A stretch of DNA of 64,000 nucleotides from Scolanthus callimorphus. Its lineage: Eukaryota > Cnidaria > Anthozoa > Actiniaria > Edwardsiidae. The notes beneath the pieces are model-generated. The model was given only the letters and a program-made list of their open reading frames with translations. It had not been told where the DNA came from and searched no databases. Of this stretch, positions 46,275 to 58,117 are shown piece after piece (position 1 is the stretch's first letter; each line of letters begins with the position of its first letter). The DNA lies in NCBI GenBank assembly GCA_033964015.1, contig CM066916.1, forward strand, positions 15,602,501-15,666,500. Reading direction: 5' to 3'. The position numbers and the translations under genes are program-made.

Positions 46275-46502
46275 ATTAGCTGTATTCACACTAGAGACGG
46301 AAAACTCGTCTGAGACGAGTTTCTCGTCAGAAAAAATTCCTGTCTTATGTCAATTCTACTCAGAAACACTTGCTCGTTGTCTGTCTAAACTTTTTTCTTT
46401 AAAAAAATTGTTTTCGCGTGATCACAGAAGAACAGGGAACCATATTCAAGGCTAGAAACTCGTCTCAGACGAGTTTTCCGTCTCTAGTGTGAATACACCT
46501 AT
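46275..46502. mobile_element. GACG-repeat foldback, member 4
   Basis: Ends TGTATTCACACTAGAGACGG and CCGTCTCTAGTGTGAATACA, with AGACGAGTTTCTCGTC/GACGAGTTTTCCGTC repeats close to each end and a unique loop of about 110 bp. Confidence 0.8.
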
Positions 46503-46655
46503 TTTGTTTACAGGTTGAGCTCATTAGCATAAGCAATGTTCAGAATCAGACTGTTCGAGTTGAGCTATAAAATGATGAGTTCTGTATATCAATAGAGGAC
46601 TGTGAATGAAACACAAACTTTAAATTTTGAATTCTAAGGGCGTGGTGCAACGTGC

Positions 46656-46834
46656 AATTTAGTTAAAAACAGGTGAGCTAATGAGCGTTTTACCCCAATG
46701 ATTTCATGAACGTTTGAAAAATCTTCAACAAGCATAAAAAAATATATGGAAACAGGCGAAGACTGCAGCTTTTTAAAGTTTCGTAAAATTATTGGGGCCA
46801 AACGCTCATTAGTTCACGTGTTTTCTCTAAATTC
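46656..46834. mobile_element. 179-bp foldback MITE
   Basis: The left arm contains GTGAGCTAATGAGCGTTTTA and the right arm its near complement AAACGCTCATTAGTTCAC. CCCCAATGA/TTATTGGGG lies inside. Confidence 0.7.
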
Positions 46835-47289
46835 AGCCATACGACACGCGCTCATAATTTCATTTTTTCAGTTCAATTTTTCTAATTACATTTTATTCGG
46901 TGCACGTTATTGAAATTTAGAACGTATCATTCTAACGGGCAGCAATAAATTAATTTTTAACACCAGTAACCATAGTTTTCATCAATGAAAAACATCAATG
47001 AAATACCAAATTATAATGTCATTTGAGTAAAGCAGCCCCCCCTCCCCCCAATAATTTTGATAATATTATACATATTTTTTTCTCTCTTGAAAATTTTGCC
47101 CTGTACACGAATTTGAGTAAGGGCGACTGAGTGGGTGTAAAGACATTTTATACATTCAACTGTGCATAAAAAAGGCTAATCATAGCTCAATGATTATTCT
47201 ATAGGACAATTACTTGGCAAATTGAGCGCAAATCTCAGTATCAAAGACTACTCCAAAGTAAATCGGTATCTGGTAGCTAGTAGCCAAAC

Positions 47290-47514
47290 GTTAATTATGG
47301 TTTCACTAGTGAATATTGTACCCCACTTTACAGACTTGATATGGCCCAAAAGTATATTTCTTATTTTGGAGTGAGAATATGGAATTATATTCCCACAACA
47401 ATCAAATCATCACCAAAACATCGTTTTAAACTAGAAATAAGAAAACTACTTTTTGAAATCCTTTATTCATATATGATTCATACCTCCATACTTCTGACAT
47501 TGTGGATGCAATAA
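47290..47514 (+). pseudogene. LINE ORF2 C-terminal remnant
   Basis: An open frame of 74 codons ending at TAA 47512-47514 reads ISYFGVRIWNYIPTTIK, then SPKHRFKLEIRKLLFEIL. The pattern of FG.RIWN.IP..IK followed by F...IRK.L is the usual C-terminus of the reverse-transcriptase protein in CR1/L2-like LINEs of invertebrates. Upstream the frame is closed by a TAG at 47281-47283. The 3' UTR probably runs on to about 47800 (ACTAGTATATAGCTTGTTAT near 47720). It is a 5'-truncated dead copy. Confidence 0.7.
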
Positions 47515-48177
47515 CTAAGTTACAATAATAAAATTTCCAACTCTCCCCTTTTGCTTTCCCTCCTCAAAACAAATGCAGCCTTCTTCTGTGATGATAATTT
47601 AAATGTAAATTTATTTTTGTCTGTCGTACATTTCCAGTTGTTCACTGTTATGTAATTGTTTTTCTTCTCATATTATAATTATTGTCTATGTAGTGTCCTT
47701 CCCGCCTCGACTAGTATATAGCTTGTTATCTGTGGGTTAGGGCTCCTTATGTAAATTTTCTATTCTTTCTAAATACATTTTGTTGTTCTTGTTAAAACAA
47801 AAACGGTAGGCCTTTTCATAAAGGCCCCTCTAATATTTTTGAACTGGCTACTGGCCTGTAAATCCTAATAATTCATGAGAATTTTACTATTTGTATACGA
47901 CGAGCGCCTGAAACTTGGGAATCCGAGAAAATTCACGTTTTGCGTCGCGCGTGAGCTTTGGTGTCAATCGCAAACGTAATATTGACAATAATTCCATACC
48001 TCCCCGTCTTACTTCCTAAGTGTAAGATCAAATCTGACGGGTCCCTTCATGAGTGTGTCAGGTGTCATCTTACGTCCGCATTTCATCAAACAAACGTCAT
48101 TTCAAAAAATGAATTTCAATTTCGTATGAGGTATATTCAAACGTTGTTCTGCGAAATTTTACGATATCGGAGGATTG

Positions 48178-48420
48178 TAACAGAACAGAGCGCGGAACAG
48201 AACGGAACGGGACAGAACGGAACGGGATAGAACAAAAGAGAACAGCACGGATTGGAACATAACAGAACGGGACAGATCAGAACAAAACACAGAACAAAGC
48301 AGAACGGAACGGGACAAAATGGAACAATACGAAGCGCAACGGATCCGGAACGGGACGGAACAAAACAGAACAAAAAACAACAACAACGGAACAGAGAACG
48401 GTACTGAACAAGACAGAACT
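48178..48420. repeat. GGAAC/AGAAC short tandem repeat
   Basis: About 240 bp made of degenerate 5-base units (GGAACAGAAC, GGAACGGGAC). Its minus-strand frames give cysteine/serine/valine-rich low-complexity peptides that are not genes. Confidence 0.9.
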
Positions 48421-51400
48421 TGGCAGATGGGTAAGAGAAGGCAGCGCAGGGAAACTTCTCCGCTATCCGTATACATGAGACGCAGTGTTATGGTAATTAC
48501 GTTTGCTGTTTTTGAAGGGTGTTCGAGTGGTGCGCAAAAGAAATCTGTTAACTATAAACACATTTTACTATTGCTATACCTTATATCAGACTCCCTGCTT
48601 ATATAGAACTGAGAATAAAAGTTTGAAACGTTGCCTTATGTTATTGACTCCCTTCTCCATTCTGATATATACCAATTGACACACATGACGCACGTTCGGA
48701 GTACATTTTTCTCCTGTTTCTTGACCTTCTTCTATACTCCCACGAAATTAACAGTGGACAAAGGTTTAAGGTAATTGCGTATCCTTTTTTTTTCACCGCA
48801 CTATCAGATAACTGAAACAACCTGAAAAGCCAATTTGTTTCCAATTTTAGCAGCGGAAATGCGTGGGAGATGAAATTTAGTTACTCATGCTACCTGGGAC
48901 CTTGGATTACTACAGGTGTTGTGCGTCATAATAACTTCCTTTCGTTGCGAGTCTTTAAAGATGACGACATTGACAAATAAAAAAAGTGGCTGAATTCAGC
49001 TGCTCATTTCCCGTAATTTCCATTGACGAGTCAGATTAAATTTGACCAATTATCTTTTGAATTGCGCTGTTGGTGCGTTTATAACTAACAGACGATTTGT
49101 TATCACTTTGTCCCATTAACCTTAAATACCCCTGTCCGCATTGAATTACTTTCATAACCGGCACTACTGCATATATAATCACAGTGGAAACTGACTCTCG
49201 GCTCTATTTTACCTGTCACAAACATGGAAACGGCTGTCTCACTCCAAAGCCTTGACTTCCATATGGGATATGTAGCAAGCGCTTTGACACCTGATAGGCA
49301 ATTGTGAAGCTTGCTGAATTTGCACCAAAACGAACGGAGCACGCTTTTGAAAAAGGTGCGTACTTTTCAGGCTTAGACCCGTCAAAATTTCAAATTCAAG
49401 TTGAGTGTTACGTGTTTTGTATGTGGAACGTGCGCCTTGGTTTTTGGGCAAACTACAAGCCTTGGTGATTGGGATACGTGAGTGAATGGGATTGAAGTAA
49501 TATTAGTCCGTAGGGAATGTAAATCCATATACCTGCAGGTGTTCAAAAGTGATATTAGTGTATGGGACACACAATTCACTCGGAGGTGCGAAATTCACAA
49601 TTCCACCAGAACTAATAAAAAACGCGCTCGTGACTTAGACAAGGTAAGAGCGAAAAATGCAAAGTATTGCACTTATTTTATTCTTTTTCGGGATATATAT
49701 ATTTACAATTAGTTCTGTGTTGCTGTATATAAATTGTTTCAAGTATTCTGATATTATCAAAATGCCTTATTGAGGCTATCATGGCAGGATATTCTATTCT
49801 ATTCAATTTCATTCTAATTTAATGCGATCTCCTCTAAAGTTTCCTACCTTGAATTCAGTACATTGTCTCTGCTCTTTTCCCACTTTTCCCTGCGTTCTAG
49901 AAAATATTCCGCATTCAGCGAACCTTTGTTTCAACAGAAAGTATCGCTAATATAATAGTTCATACTTAGTAGAATTTATGTGGCGGTATATGCACAAAGA
50001 AGATTTATTTGCAGAATTTATAGGAGTTATTTTCCGTGCGAAACCATATAACAAAGTCATAAAACAGGTGAAACGAGATTTTCTATAAGAGATGGCTTGT
50101 ATACAACTTACTTTGATCTCGAGAATTTGTCTTTATTTTGAACCCAAGTAAAAAGTTGTCGTAGGAGGTATAATTTAGATACAAAATCTTTTTTGAACTA
50201 ATCCTTTGGGACATATTAAGGCTGTACGATTCTTCTTATTACATTGTTTATGTTAAAAATTCGGAGCTAATTAAATAAACACTCAGTTTTAGCCATAAAT
50301 GATTGTCGCTCCCAAACGTCGGAAACCATGCTTAATCTTGCTTAAACTGATATCTTGAATAAATTAGGTTTATTCCGCGTTGAGGATTTTAAAAAGGAAT
50401 TCTAGATGTGTTAAAATGGGACAACTAAGCCAAACTATAATTTTGTTCATAGAAATAATTGGCGTTGCACCGACAGATATTAAACTGAACATTTGCAAAT
50501 CAGGAAATGTCAAATAAAAATCTACAATATTGTAGTTCAGCCTAGAATCTTTAATTTGCATCGAAACAAAAGTCCCATTCTATGTATTAAATGAGGATAT
50601 CTTTATTTACAAATAAACACGCGTGGTAATTGATTCGCAATCGCTTTGTTGCAGTTAGGTGCTAACGTCTTGTGGTTCATTTATTTTTGTAACGAGAAAA
50701 CTTTCCATGGACGTTATAAACTTTGGCTTAGCTCATATTAAAAACCTATCACTAAAACTACTTCCCAGGAAGTTTTTGTATGGCCAAGGATTAGTATGGA
50801 CGTGTTATATCAGTAATATCTGATGGTACCGTTTCTTATCTTAAATTGTTTCTTTTTTCCGCATGCCGCCTATTCCTTTTTGCTCCCATTCATATTATTA
50901 GCGCATTCAAACTTAATTGCAAATTTCGCTAGAGGAAGAACATTTTATTTAATTAACCAGTTATTAAGTTGTTCAACAATACTCATTAAGCCATCCCTTA
51001 CACAAACCTGCATCCACCGTCCCTGATAATGCCTCTTTTCATATTCTTGGAAAAACAAAGACATTGACCCCTCCCAAAGTCTAGCTGTGTCTGTGTCTTC
51101 TTAAAGCCCTTAAAATTAGTCTGCAGGGGTGGATCCAGGAATTCAGAAAGGGGGAGCCGGATAGTGAAAACATGGAACGAAAATATTAAAAAGGGATTGC
51201 AGTACAATGTGCGAGAAATCTTCATGTGCAAATTGTATTTGGCTAAAAGTTCATTCGATTGTATTTAGAGAAAACCTTTTCCTCAACTCTTGGCTGTCTT
51301 GTGGCCTGGTATTTTAAAGAACATCTAAAAGCATTTGGGCTCAAATTGCTAAACATTTCGAATTTGCCCGGTCTCAAAAATAAAAGAAACTTGACGTTCT

Positions 51401-51640
51401 TATAAAAGTGTAGTCAATTTGACTCATAGAAAACAAGAACTAGTAGAAACCCACTAGCATACTACTTTGAATTATTGTTGAAATGCTTAAAATGCTTAAA
51501 AGCGTTTAGCTTCCCTACTGTCTATGACGCAATATATTTACTAGTGGAGGATATGTGATAGAATCCCCTGCTATAACTCTATCTCGCGTGCTGATTGGCT
51601 GAAATCGAGGGAGATTTTTTGTGGAATTGTTTTCAAGCTG
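48421..51640. other. Intergenic, no gene recognised
   Basis: AT-rich sequence. The short frames of 60-80 residues on both strands have no motifs or splice-supported continuation that I could find. A CAGGGGTGGATCCAGG motif (51124-51139) resembles a MITE end without a visible partner. Confidence 0.4.
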
Positions 51641-51715
51641 GAGGTATAAGAAAGGGGTAGGGTTTTCAGGCTGGGTATAAGAAAGGGGTAGGGTTTTCAG
51701 GCTGGACTGGATATA
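51641..51715. repeat. Tandem duplication of about 35 bp
   Basis: GTATAAGAAAGGGGTAGGG followed by TTTTCAGGCTGG occurs twice in a row. Confidence 0.85.
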
Positions 51716-51745
51716 AAAACAAACCTACGGCATGGGATTCAAAGA

Positions 51746-51885
51746 AAATCCATTACCCGACTCAGGAATTCCACACTAAATCTCACTTGAAAAATCGGTA
51801 TCGCCCTTGTCGCTGCGCGACTCGGGCGATATCGATTTTTCGCGTGAGAATTGGTGTGGAATTCCCTCGTCGGGTAATGGATTTA
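51746..51885. mobile_element. 140-bp foldback MITE
   Basis: The arms are AATCCATTACCCGACTCAGG and CGTCGGGTAATGGATT, with GGAATTCCACAC/GTGTGGAATTCC inside. Confidence 0.8.
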
Positions 51886-52082
51886 CCTATAGAATCGTAT
51901 GATATCTCTTTTTTATTCAAAGTCTTCAGTCGGTAGATTCCGCCGAAAATAGCACTCAAAAAAGCGATTCGCTGCGCAACTCGTGCGATATAGCTTTTTT
52001 CGTGCTATTTTCTTAGCGGAATCTAGCCTCCTTTGAATAAACCTTTGAATAATCCTATAGAATCGTATGATATCTCTTTTTA
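51886..52082. mobile_element. Foldback framed by 28-bp direct repeats
   Basis: CCTATAGAATCGTATGATAT plus CTCTTTTT occurs at 51886 and again at 52054. Between them is a hairpin (TTATTCAAAG ... GATTCCGC ... ATAGCAC against GTGCTAT ... GCGGAATC ... CTTTGAATAA). The loop shares GCGATATCG-like text with the preceding MITE. Confidence 0.65.
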
Positions 52083-53513
52083 GTGGAAATCGAGGACGAG
52101 ATATCATACTTTTCAGGAGCCAAATTCAAAGTATGAGTCGATGTCGCTTTTTTCGTGCTTTTTAGTAGCGGACCTAGGCTATTGAAGCATTTAATTCAAC
52201 TCAAGTGTGCGAGTCCTACTAATACATATTCTGTCAGAGTACCAGACGCTAAACCAACGGCGCATAATTACGAATGTTGCGTTTGTTCTGCAATTGAGAC
52301 AGACATGAGACATTGTGAACAGTCTACTTTTAACACCTGTTGGGTTTTTTTTCTGCGCTATTTTCGGTTGGGTTCCTTTATTCCAAAAAAACACTCTCTC
52401 AACACACGCTGCATGGTGTGTTTATCTACTCTTCCTGTTGCTGTAGTATTTGTCTAACATATTATTACTATGCTGTTGCCATTGAATTTATTGCCTAAAT
52501 TTAATTTCCTGCTAGCTGTCGGTCTACCACTGAGAAATATCACATCTTTGATGATGATTTTCGATACAAACTCTTTGGCGCTGTCAGTGTCACCTGTGTT
52601 CGTCAGATCACTTTCGGGCAAATGTTTCCACCTGCCTCGATTCCCGCCATTTTTGCGCGCGCGTGAGCGACACAGGAAACCCGTAACATAAACCACGGTG
52701 ACCATACAGTATAGGAGCTTTCTCTCTATATTTGGATGGAATGGATGGCCGTCGTCGATTTTTAAGAAGGAAACAAATTGGATTCAGCTCTTTCTAGTGA
52801 CCTGTCAAGTCTAGTAACTGAAATCAAGCGGGCGACTATACTGCTAATCCGCACCTGGGCGAGGCAGCGGTGACAAACCCATTAGAGGGCCTTCGCTGAT
52901 TGGCAGTATCGGCGCGCATCGTACATAAAAAGACTTATCTTGCTAAATCATAGGCTCACCCGGTCATTGAGCGAATTCCTGATTTGACCGTTTCCAGCTT
53001 TTGTAGTCGCTGTATGAAATTACCTATCTATACGAGAAATATAAAAAATTATTATATTCTAAATATGCCTTCATCTAGCTTTTCCACCTACATAAATATT
53101 ACTGCTGCCATTTCTTTGTTCTTTAGCGAGAAATACACTTAGTACCCTAGTTTCACCGCATACCTATTACCCCGTCACACGGACTAAGGTATGGGAGGTG
53201 ATTGCGGCTGCCAGGCAATAGGCACGCGATGAGCATGGCAGGGTTTGCGATGTCAACCGCCACAAGGGGAGGTGGGTGAGGCGCGAAACGTCTATCGCCT
53301 CCACGGCAACTTGTTGCGAACTGTGTTGAGGGGACTGAGAGAATGCCATTTGGTAAATATGCATCGAAGCATGATGCCTGAGATACGCACGCCTCATTGG
53401 TACCGATTTGATGTGAATACCTCTTTCCGCGTGCCGGGCTAATTACGTATGCGGGTAAAATAGTTAAAGCACATTTTAGCCAGTTTTATTTTCAAGTCGT
53501 CGCTCTACTACAG
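52083..53513. other. Intergenic, no gene recognised
   Basis: It includes CGTGCTTTTTAGTAGCGGA (52154-52172), a diverged piece of the foldback just before it. The 53165-53442 stretch is more GC-rich and has overlapping frames on both strands but no recognisable protein or RNA. Confidence 0.4.
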
Positions 53514-53763
53514 TATAGAGCGGATTTCACATGACTGTCAACACTTGTTATGTAATTGCGATTGCTTCGCGTTCTCATTGGCTACTCGTTTTTTCTCAGC
53601 CAATCAAATTCTTTAGTAAATACAATTGCATAATTACTTAGTAATTGGTTCGGCTTGTGATTGGCTGAGAGAAAAGCCATTAAGGAGCAAGTGGTGATTT
53701 CTCTCGATTCTGATTGGCTCAATTGCAATTGTTTTCACGACAATCATGTGAAACCCGCTCTAT
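53514..53763. mobile_element. 250-bp foldback MITE upstream of the class C GPCR
   Basis: Ends TATAGAGCGGATTTCACATG and CATGTGAAACCCGCTCTATT. The inside repeats TTGGCT...AGCCAAT motifs in both orientations. Confidence 0.8.
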
Positions 53764-53990
53764 TCTTCAGGTAAATTAGTATAGTACCCCGGGTATAGTA
53801 CCCCAATCTTCAGAATCAATGACACAAACATTTTTTCTCCAAATATCTGCTCTTGAAGTGTTTGTTATGGAAACCTTTTAGAGGTGGGTCATTGTTAGCT
53901 ATTCATTAATGACCTTATCTTCTGATTCTTACTCTTGTTACACAGGAATCCTTATCATTGCGGATCAGATGCGGTCTTCGCTATAACAGG

Positions 53991-56900
53991 ATGCGCTTGG
54001 TACTTCTGGTTTTCATCATAGGAAGAGTGCTAGACATTAGAGGTAAATATGCCGAATTAAAAAGCGATGTATTTTGGGTCGCGTGAGAAGGGAACCATCG
54101 TCTCCGTATTTGCGTTAGAATCACACAGAAAGTTAGTACACTGGTGACCGATTACCTCTATTTGCGCCATTTCACGTCACTCGCCATTTCTCTTTGCACT
54201 AGTCTCAAAGATTCACTCACTTGCGCACGCGAAACGTCATTCATGCGCCGCTCAGGCGATAAAAATTGGTTCCGGGTTCATTATTTATCTTCTTTGTTTC
54301 TCGTCTTTATACATGGGTAATATGTAAGAACCTTCAATATAACGAGCATCCGTAGAGGAAGAGAAAGGAATTTCAGAGAACGTACGCTACTGCCAAGGTT
54401 TCGTGCATCCCCACATGTTGCGAGCGCTTTTCAACTTTTCGCTCGCGCACTGTTCGCTTAAACATTTCTCTCCTTTTTACGAGTGGATAAGCTTAGCTTA
54501 GGAACGAGTTTTGTGATGGTGGACCTCCGTCACTCGCTTGTGGGCTCGTAGGCTCGTAGTCCCGGTGTGACTCAAGCCGAATCCCTCTCCTTTCCTTCGC
54601 GGCTTCATCATCATTTGAATTAATTTTCGGTGAACAATCGAAGTAGGCGGACTAGTCCAGGTGGTAAGATGTTCTTATAGAACGAAAGGTTTCGACTTCG
54701 AGTCCCGGTGCAATCCCACCTTTTTTTTCTATTTTTTTTTCTTTTCCTTTTTCAGTTTTTCTCCCCGCATTTTCTTTCAACCCGGGCTGCAAATTTGTGG
54801 TCGTACTCGATTCCAAAGGCCATCGTGACTTTGCTCAATGGAACAACATTTACTGTTGATTGACAGCGACGCGTTTGATAACTTTTTCGCTGAACATGTG
54901 TAGTAAAGAAACTGTTATAAAGAAAGGTGTGAAGTCTTCGGTCTACCTGTGGTCTCTTCTCCCCAAATATCACTATGAATTAATTTCCGGTAGACACTTC
55001 AAGTAGGCAGAATGTGTATAAGACGCGGGCCTTTAGAACGAAAGGCCTCTTTCCAAAGGCCACCATGACTTTGCTCATTGACAATATTATAACTATGATG
55101 AAAGAGCTGGCATTTGCACAGGGTGTGGAAGGGTATTTGGGGGATCCGGGATTTGACGGAATTCGGGAAAATGCAAAATCTTTTGATGAGGTACAATTTG
55201 TGCTAGAGCCATTTGCACCAGACCAATAACTGCATGACTCTTCTTAATCCACGAGTAGCCATTGGCGTCCTTTGATCTCTCCCTTGCTTTGTAGTTTACG
55301 AATCAGGTTATTCATGGATGTTTTCTCCGCAGGAAGTGGTGGAACAAAAGTGCTCAGCATTCCTGGTGACATCATCCTTGGTGGCCTCGTTCCGGTTCAT
55401 CTCGGAAACAATGAATCAGAAAATGCCTGTGGAAAAATCGACCGTCAGCCTGGGTTCCAGTACCTGACCGCCATCTTGTTTGCGTTGAAACAAATCAATA
55501 ACAGCTCGACACTGCTTCGGAACATAACACTTGGGACGCGGATTTACGATACTTGTCGAAGTCGCACTATAGGAGCCGATCGTGCTCGGGACATCATAAA
55601 AGAAACACTGCTAAAAAACACGAACCCATTAGTAGGCGTGCTTGGACCTCTTGTTAGTGACGTTTCCATAGCAACTGTCCAGCTCCTGAGAGTGTTTGGG
55701 TTACCTCAAGTTAGCTTTGGCTCTACGTCGCCAGATCTTAGCGATAAAGATCTTTACGGGAGCTTTTTTCGAACCGTGCCTCCCGATTCCTTTCAAGCCC
55801 AAGCCTTGGCAGACGTTCTGGACTATTATGAATGGAAATATTTAATAATTATAAATTCACAAGGAAACTGGGGAGAGAGGGGAGCCGAAGAATTGGAGAA
55901 AGCCGCTGAGCAGAGAGGGATCTGTATCGCAGCCTCCTTTAGCATTCCTCGCTTGGCTAAAGACAAAGACTATAAGAACATTGTTCGAAATATTTTAATG
56001 CCCGAATATAAATCGGTAAATATAATAGTTTTATTTTCGACACAAACAGACTCAGCGAGAATTCTCCAGTCTGCAAAAGCTCTCGGGGCCACGCGATTCA
56101 CGTGGGTGGGAAGCAACGGATGGAGTAAAAGAATGATCGTCACCGATGGCAACGAAGATATTGGAAGTGGAGCGATTACTATTAGTCACACCGAGGGACA
56201 AGTCCCTGGTTTCAGACAATACTTTTTAAGCATGAATCCTGAAGATGGCAACACAGCATCAAATCCATGGTTCGATGAATTCTGGGAAAGTGAGCTCAAG
56301 TGCAAACTACCAGGTTCTACGAATTCCGTTTCCAAGAACTGCACCTCGGATATGAAATTACCAAATATGGAAATAGCTCCCGAGAGAGTTGTCGTGAATG
56401 CGGTTTACGCGTTCGCGCATGCACTTGACGATATGCAGCGCGTGTTCTGTCCTGGAGAGTCCGGCCTATGTGAATCATTGAATGATGAGTTAAGCCGAGG
56501 AAAACTCGCCGAGATTCTAAGAAATGTGTCATTCCCTGATTCATCTTCTCGTGCTCCAGTAAAATTCAACGCGAATCAAGAAGTGGATGGCTCGTATAGT
56601 TTAATGAATTTCCAACAAAAGAACGGAGTTTGGACATATGTAAACATAGGCGCTTGGAATGCAACCAGAGCAGAGCGACTGCTTATAGATCATTCAAAAG
56701 TGGTTTGGGCTTACAACAAAGCTGAACCCGCAGTTTCACTTTGCAGTGCAGCATGCCCTTTTCCTCAAATCCGAAAACGACGTGAAACAAATCCACGGTG
56801 TTGTTGGGACTGCGTTATTTGTCTACGACACCAGTTAACTATAAATGACACCTGTCAATCATGCGCGGATGGTTACAGCCCGAATGTGAACCGCACGTCA

Positions 56901-58106
56901 TGCGTTTTACTGCCTATAGTGTATCCAAATTTTTCCGAAGCAGCTGCTATTGTGTGTATTTTACTCTCCAGCTTGGGAATGGCCTCGACGCTTGGAATTG
57001 GAGCCTTTTTTATCAAGTTCAATGACCACTCTGTCATCAAAGCAGCGGGCAAAGAACTTAGCGCCATTATTTTAGTCGGGATTTTTCTCTGCTATTCGGC
57101 CATATACTCGTTCCTAGCCAAACCCTCTGTAATCGCTTGCTCATTTTCAAGGTTTATCAGTTCAGTGTCCTACACGATTTGTTATGCTCCGCTCTTTATG
57201 AAAACAAACAGAATTTACAGAATTTTCAACAGGGCTCAGAAGACAGCGTCTAGACCTCACTTTATAAGCCCTACATCCCAAGTTTTAATTACAATGGGGT
57301 TGATAACAATACAGGTACTAATCACGGCCGTATGGACCATATCATCTACTCCGAGTGTCGATTATAAATACGAAGAAATACAGAGAACAATCCTACAATG
57401 CAGATACGAAGGAAAAATGCTGGTTCTCAACCTCATATACAATCTCCTTCTGATGCTAGCATGCACTCTATTTGCTTTCAAAACGAGAAACTTCCCGCGA
57501 AATTTCAACGAGTCTAAGTACATTGGTATTATGATGTATTTGACATGCGCAGTATGGATAATTTACCTACCGAGTTACCTTAACACCTCCGACACGTTCA
57601 TCAAAGTATACTTCAACTGTGGGGTGTTCATCTTGAATGGTACAATTACTCTGGTTGGCTTATTTGGGCCGAAAGTTTACGTTGTATTTACGAGGAATCA
57701 AGAGGTTGTCGCAAGTGCTCCACAATCGACCAATCCGGAATTTAACAGAATTCCTGCCACTCGTTCGCCGGGCATGGACTCTCAAGCTTCACAGGCAGCC
57801 TATTCAAGGGTAAATGAGCCGTTTTCTCAGCACGTCCAGGAAAACCACTCGCCTAGGAATTCTCTTTTTGCAGTAAGTCCAGCCAAGAAGTATCTTGGCT
57901 CATCTCTAAGCATTTCTTCCGCCATGAACCAAAGATGGAGCCCATCTCCACGTGATCGGACGCAATCAAGGACATCTTTAATGTCCTCTCCGTCGCCGAA
58001 ACCGGAGTCACTAGAAGTCTCGACATTAGAGGACGCATATTTAGCTAAAAATGCACAGCCAATTAAAATCAATGTGACGCCGAAGAATGAGTTTGTAAGC
58101 CCCTGA
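53991..58106 (+). CDS. Class C (metabotropic glutamate receptor-like) GPCR, two exons
   Basis: Exon 1 (53991-54042) encodes MRLVLLVFIIGRVLDIR, a signal peptide, and ends G|GTAAAT. Exon 2 (55333-58106) begins after TCTCCGCAG. The split codon gives Gly and the frame is kept, for 941 residues. Order: Venus-flytrap domain (about 26-475, with SIPGDIILGGLVPVH and STSPDLSDKDLYGSFFRTVP), nine-cysteine linker (about 478-542), seven-transmembrane region (about 555-805, with MKTNRIYRIF and FNESKYIGIMMYLTCAVW), then a 135-residue Ser/Pro-rich tail. The fold is that of mGluRs, but several positions I align with glutamate contacts differ: Trp in GNWGE for Tyr, Asn in GSNGW for Asp, and no Arg in FQYLTA. 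The ligand may not be glutamate. The Met at 55272 lies in the intron. A 43-bp array starts 12 bp after the stop. Confidence 0.9.
54616..55085. repeat. Partial tandem duplication in the class C GPCR intron
   Basis: TGAATTAATTTTCGGTGAAC at 54616 is repeated as TGAATTAATTTCCGGTAGAC at 54976. Each is followed by AAGTAGGC, TTAGAACGAAAGG (or TATAGAACGAAAGG) and CCAAAGGCCA(T/C)C(G/A)TGACTTTGCTCA. The second copy lacks an internal part. The first contains TTCGAGTCCCGGTGCAATCC, which looks like a tRNA T-arm, so a tRNA-derived SINE is possible. Confidence 0.5.
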
Positions 58107-58117
58107 AAATGCTGTCG

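Noticed and set aside
48137..48476. Cysteine- and serine-rich 78-105-residue minus-strand frames
   Set aside because: They are translations of the GGAAC short tandem repeat.
53165..53442. Possible small gene or structured RNA
   Set aside because: GC-rich with overlapping 65- and 76-residue frames on opposite strands, but no known motif, splice site or RNA fold could be supported.
54680..54720. tRNA gene (TTCGAGTCCCGGTGCAATCC)
   Set aside because: Only a T-arm-like segment is present; the 5' half does not fold as a tRNA. It is kept only as a possible SINE remnant.
55272..55332. Start codon of the class C GPCR at 55272
   Set aside because: The residues before position 21 lie upstream of a good TCTCCGCAG acceptor whose phase fits the signal-peptide exon at 53991, so they are intronic.
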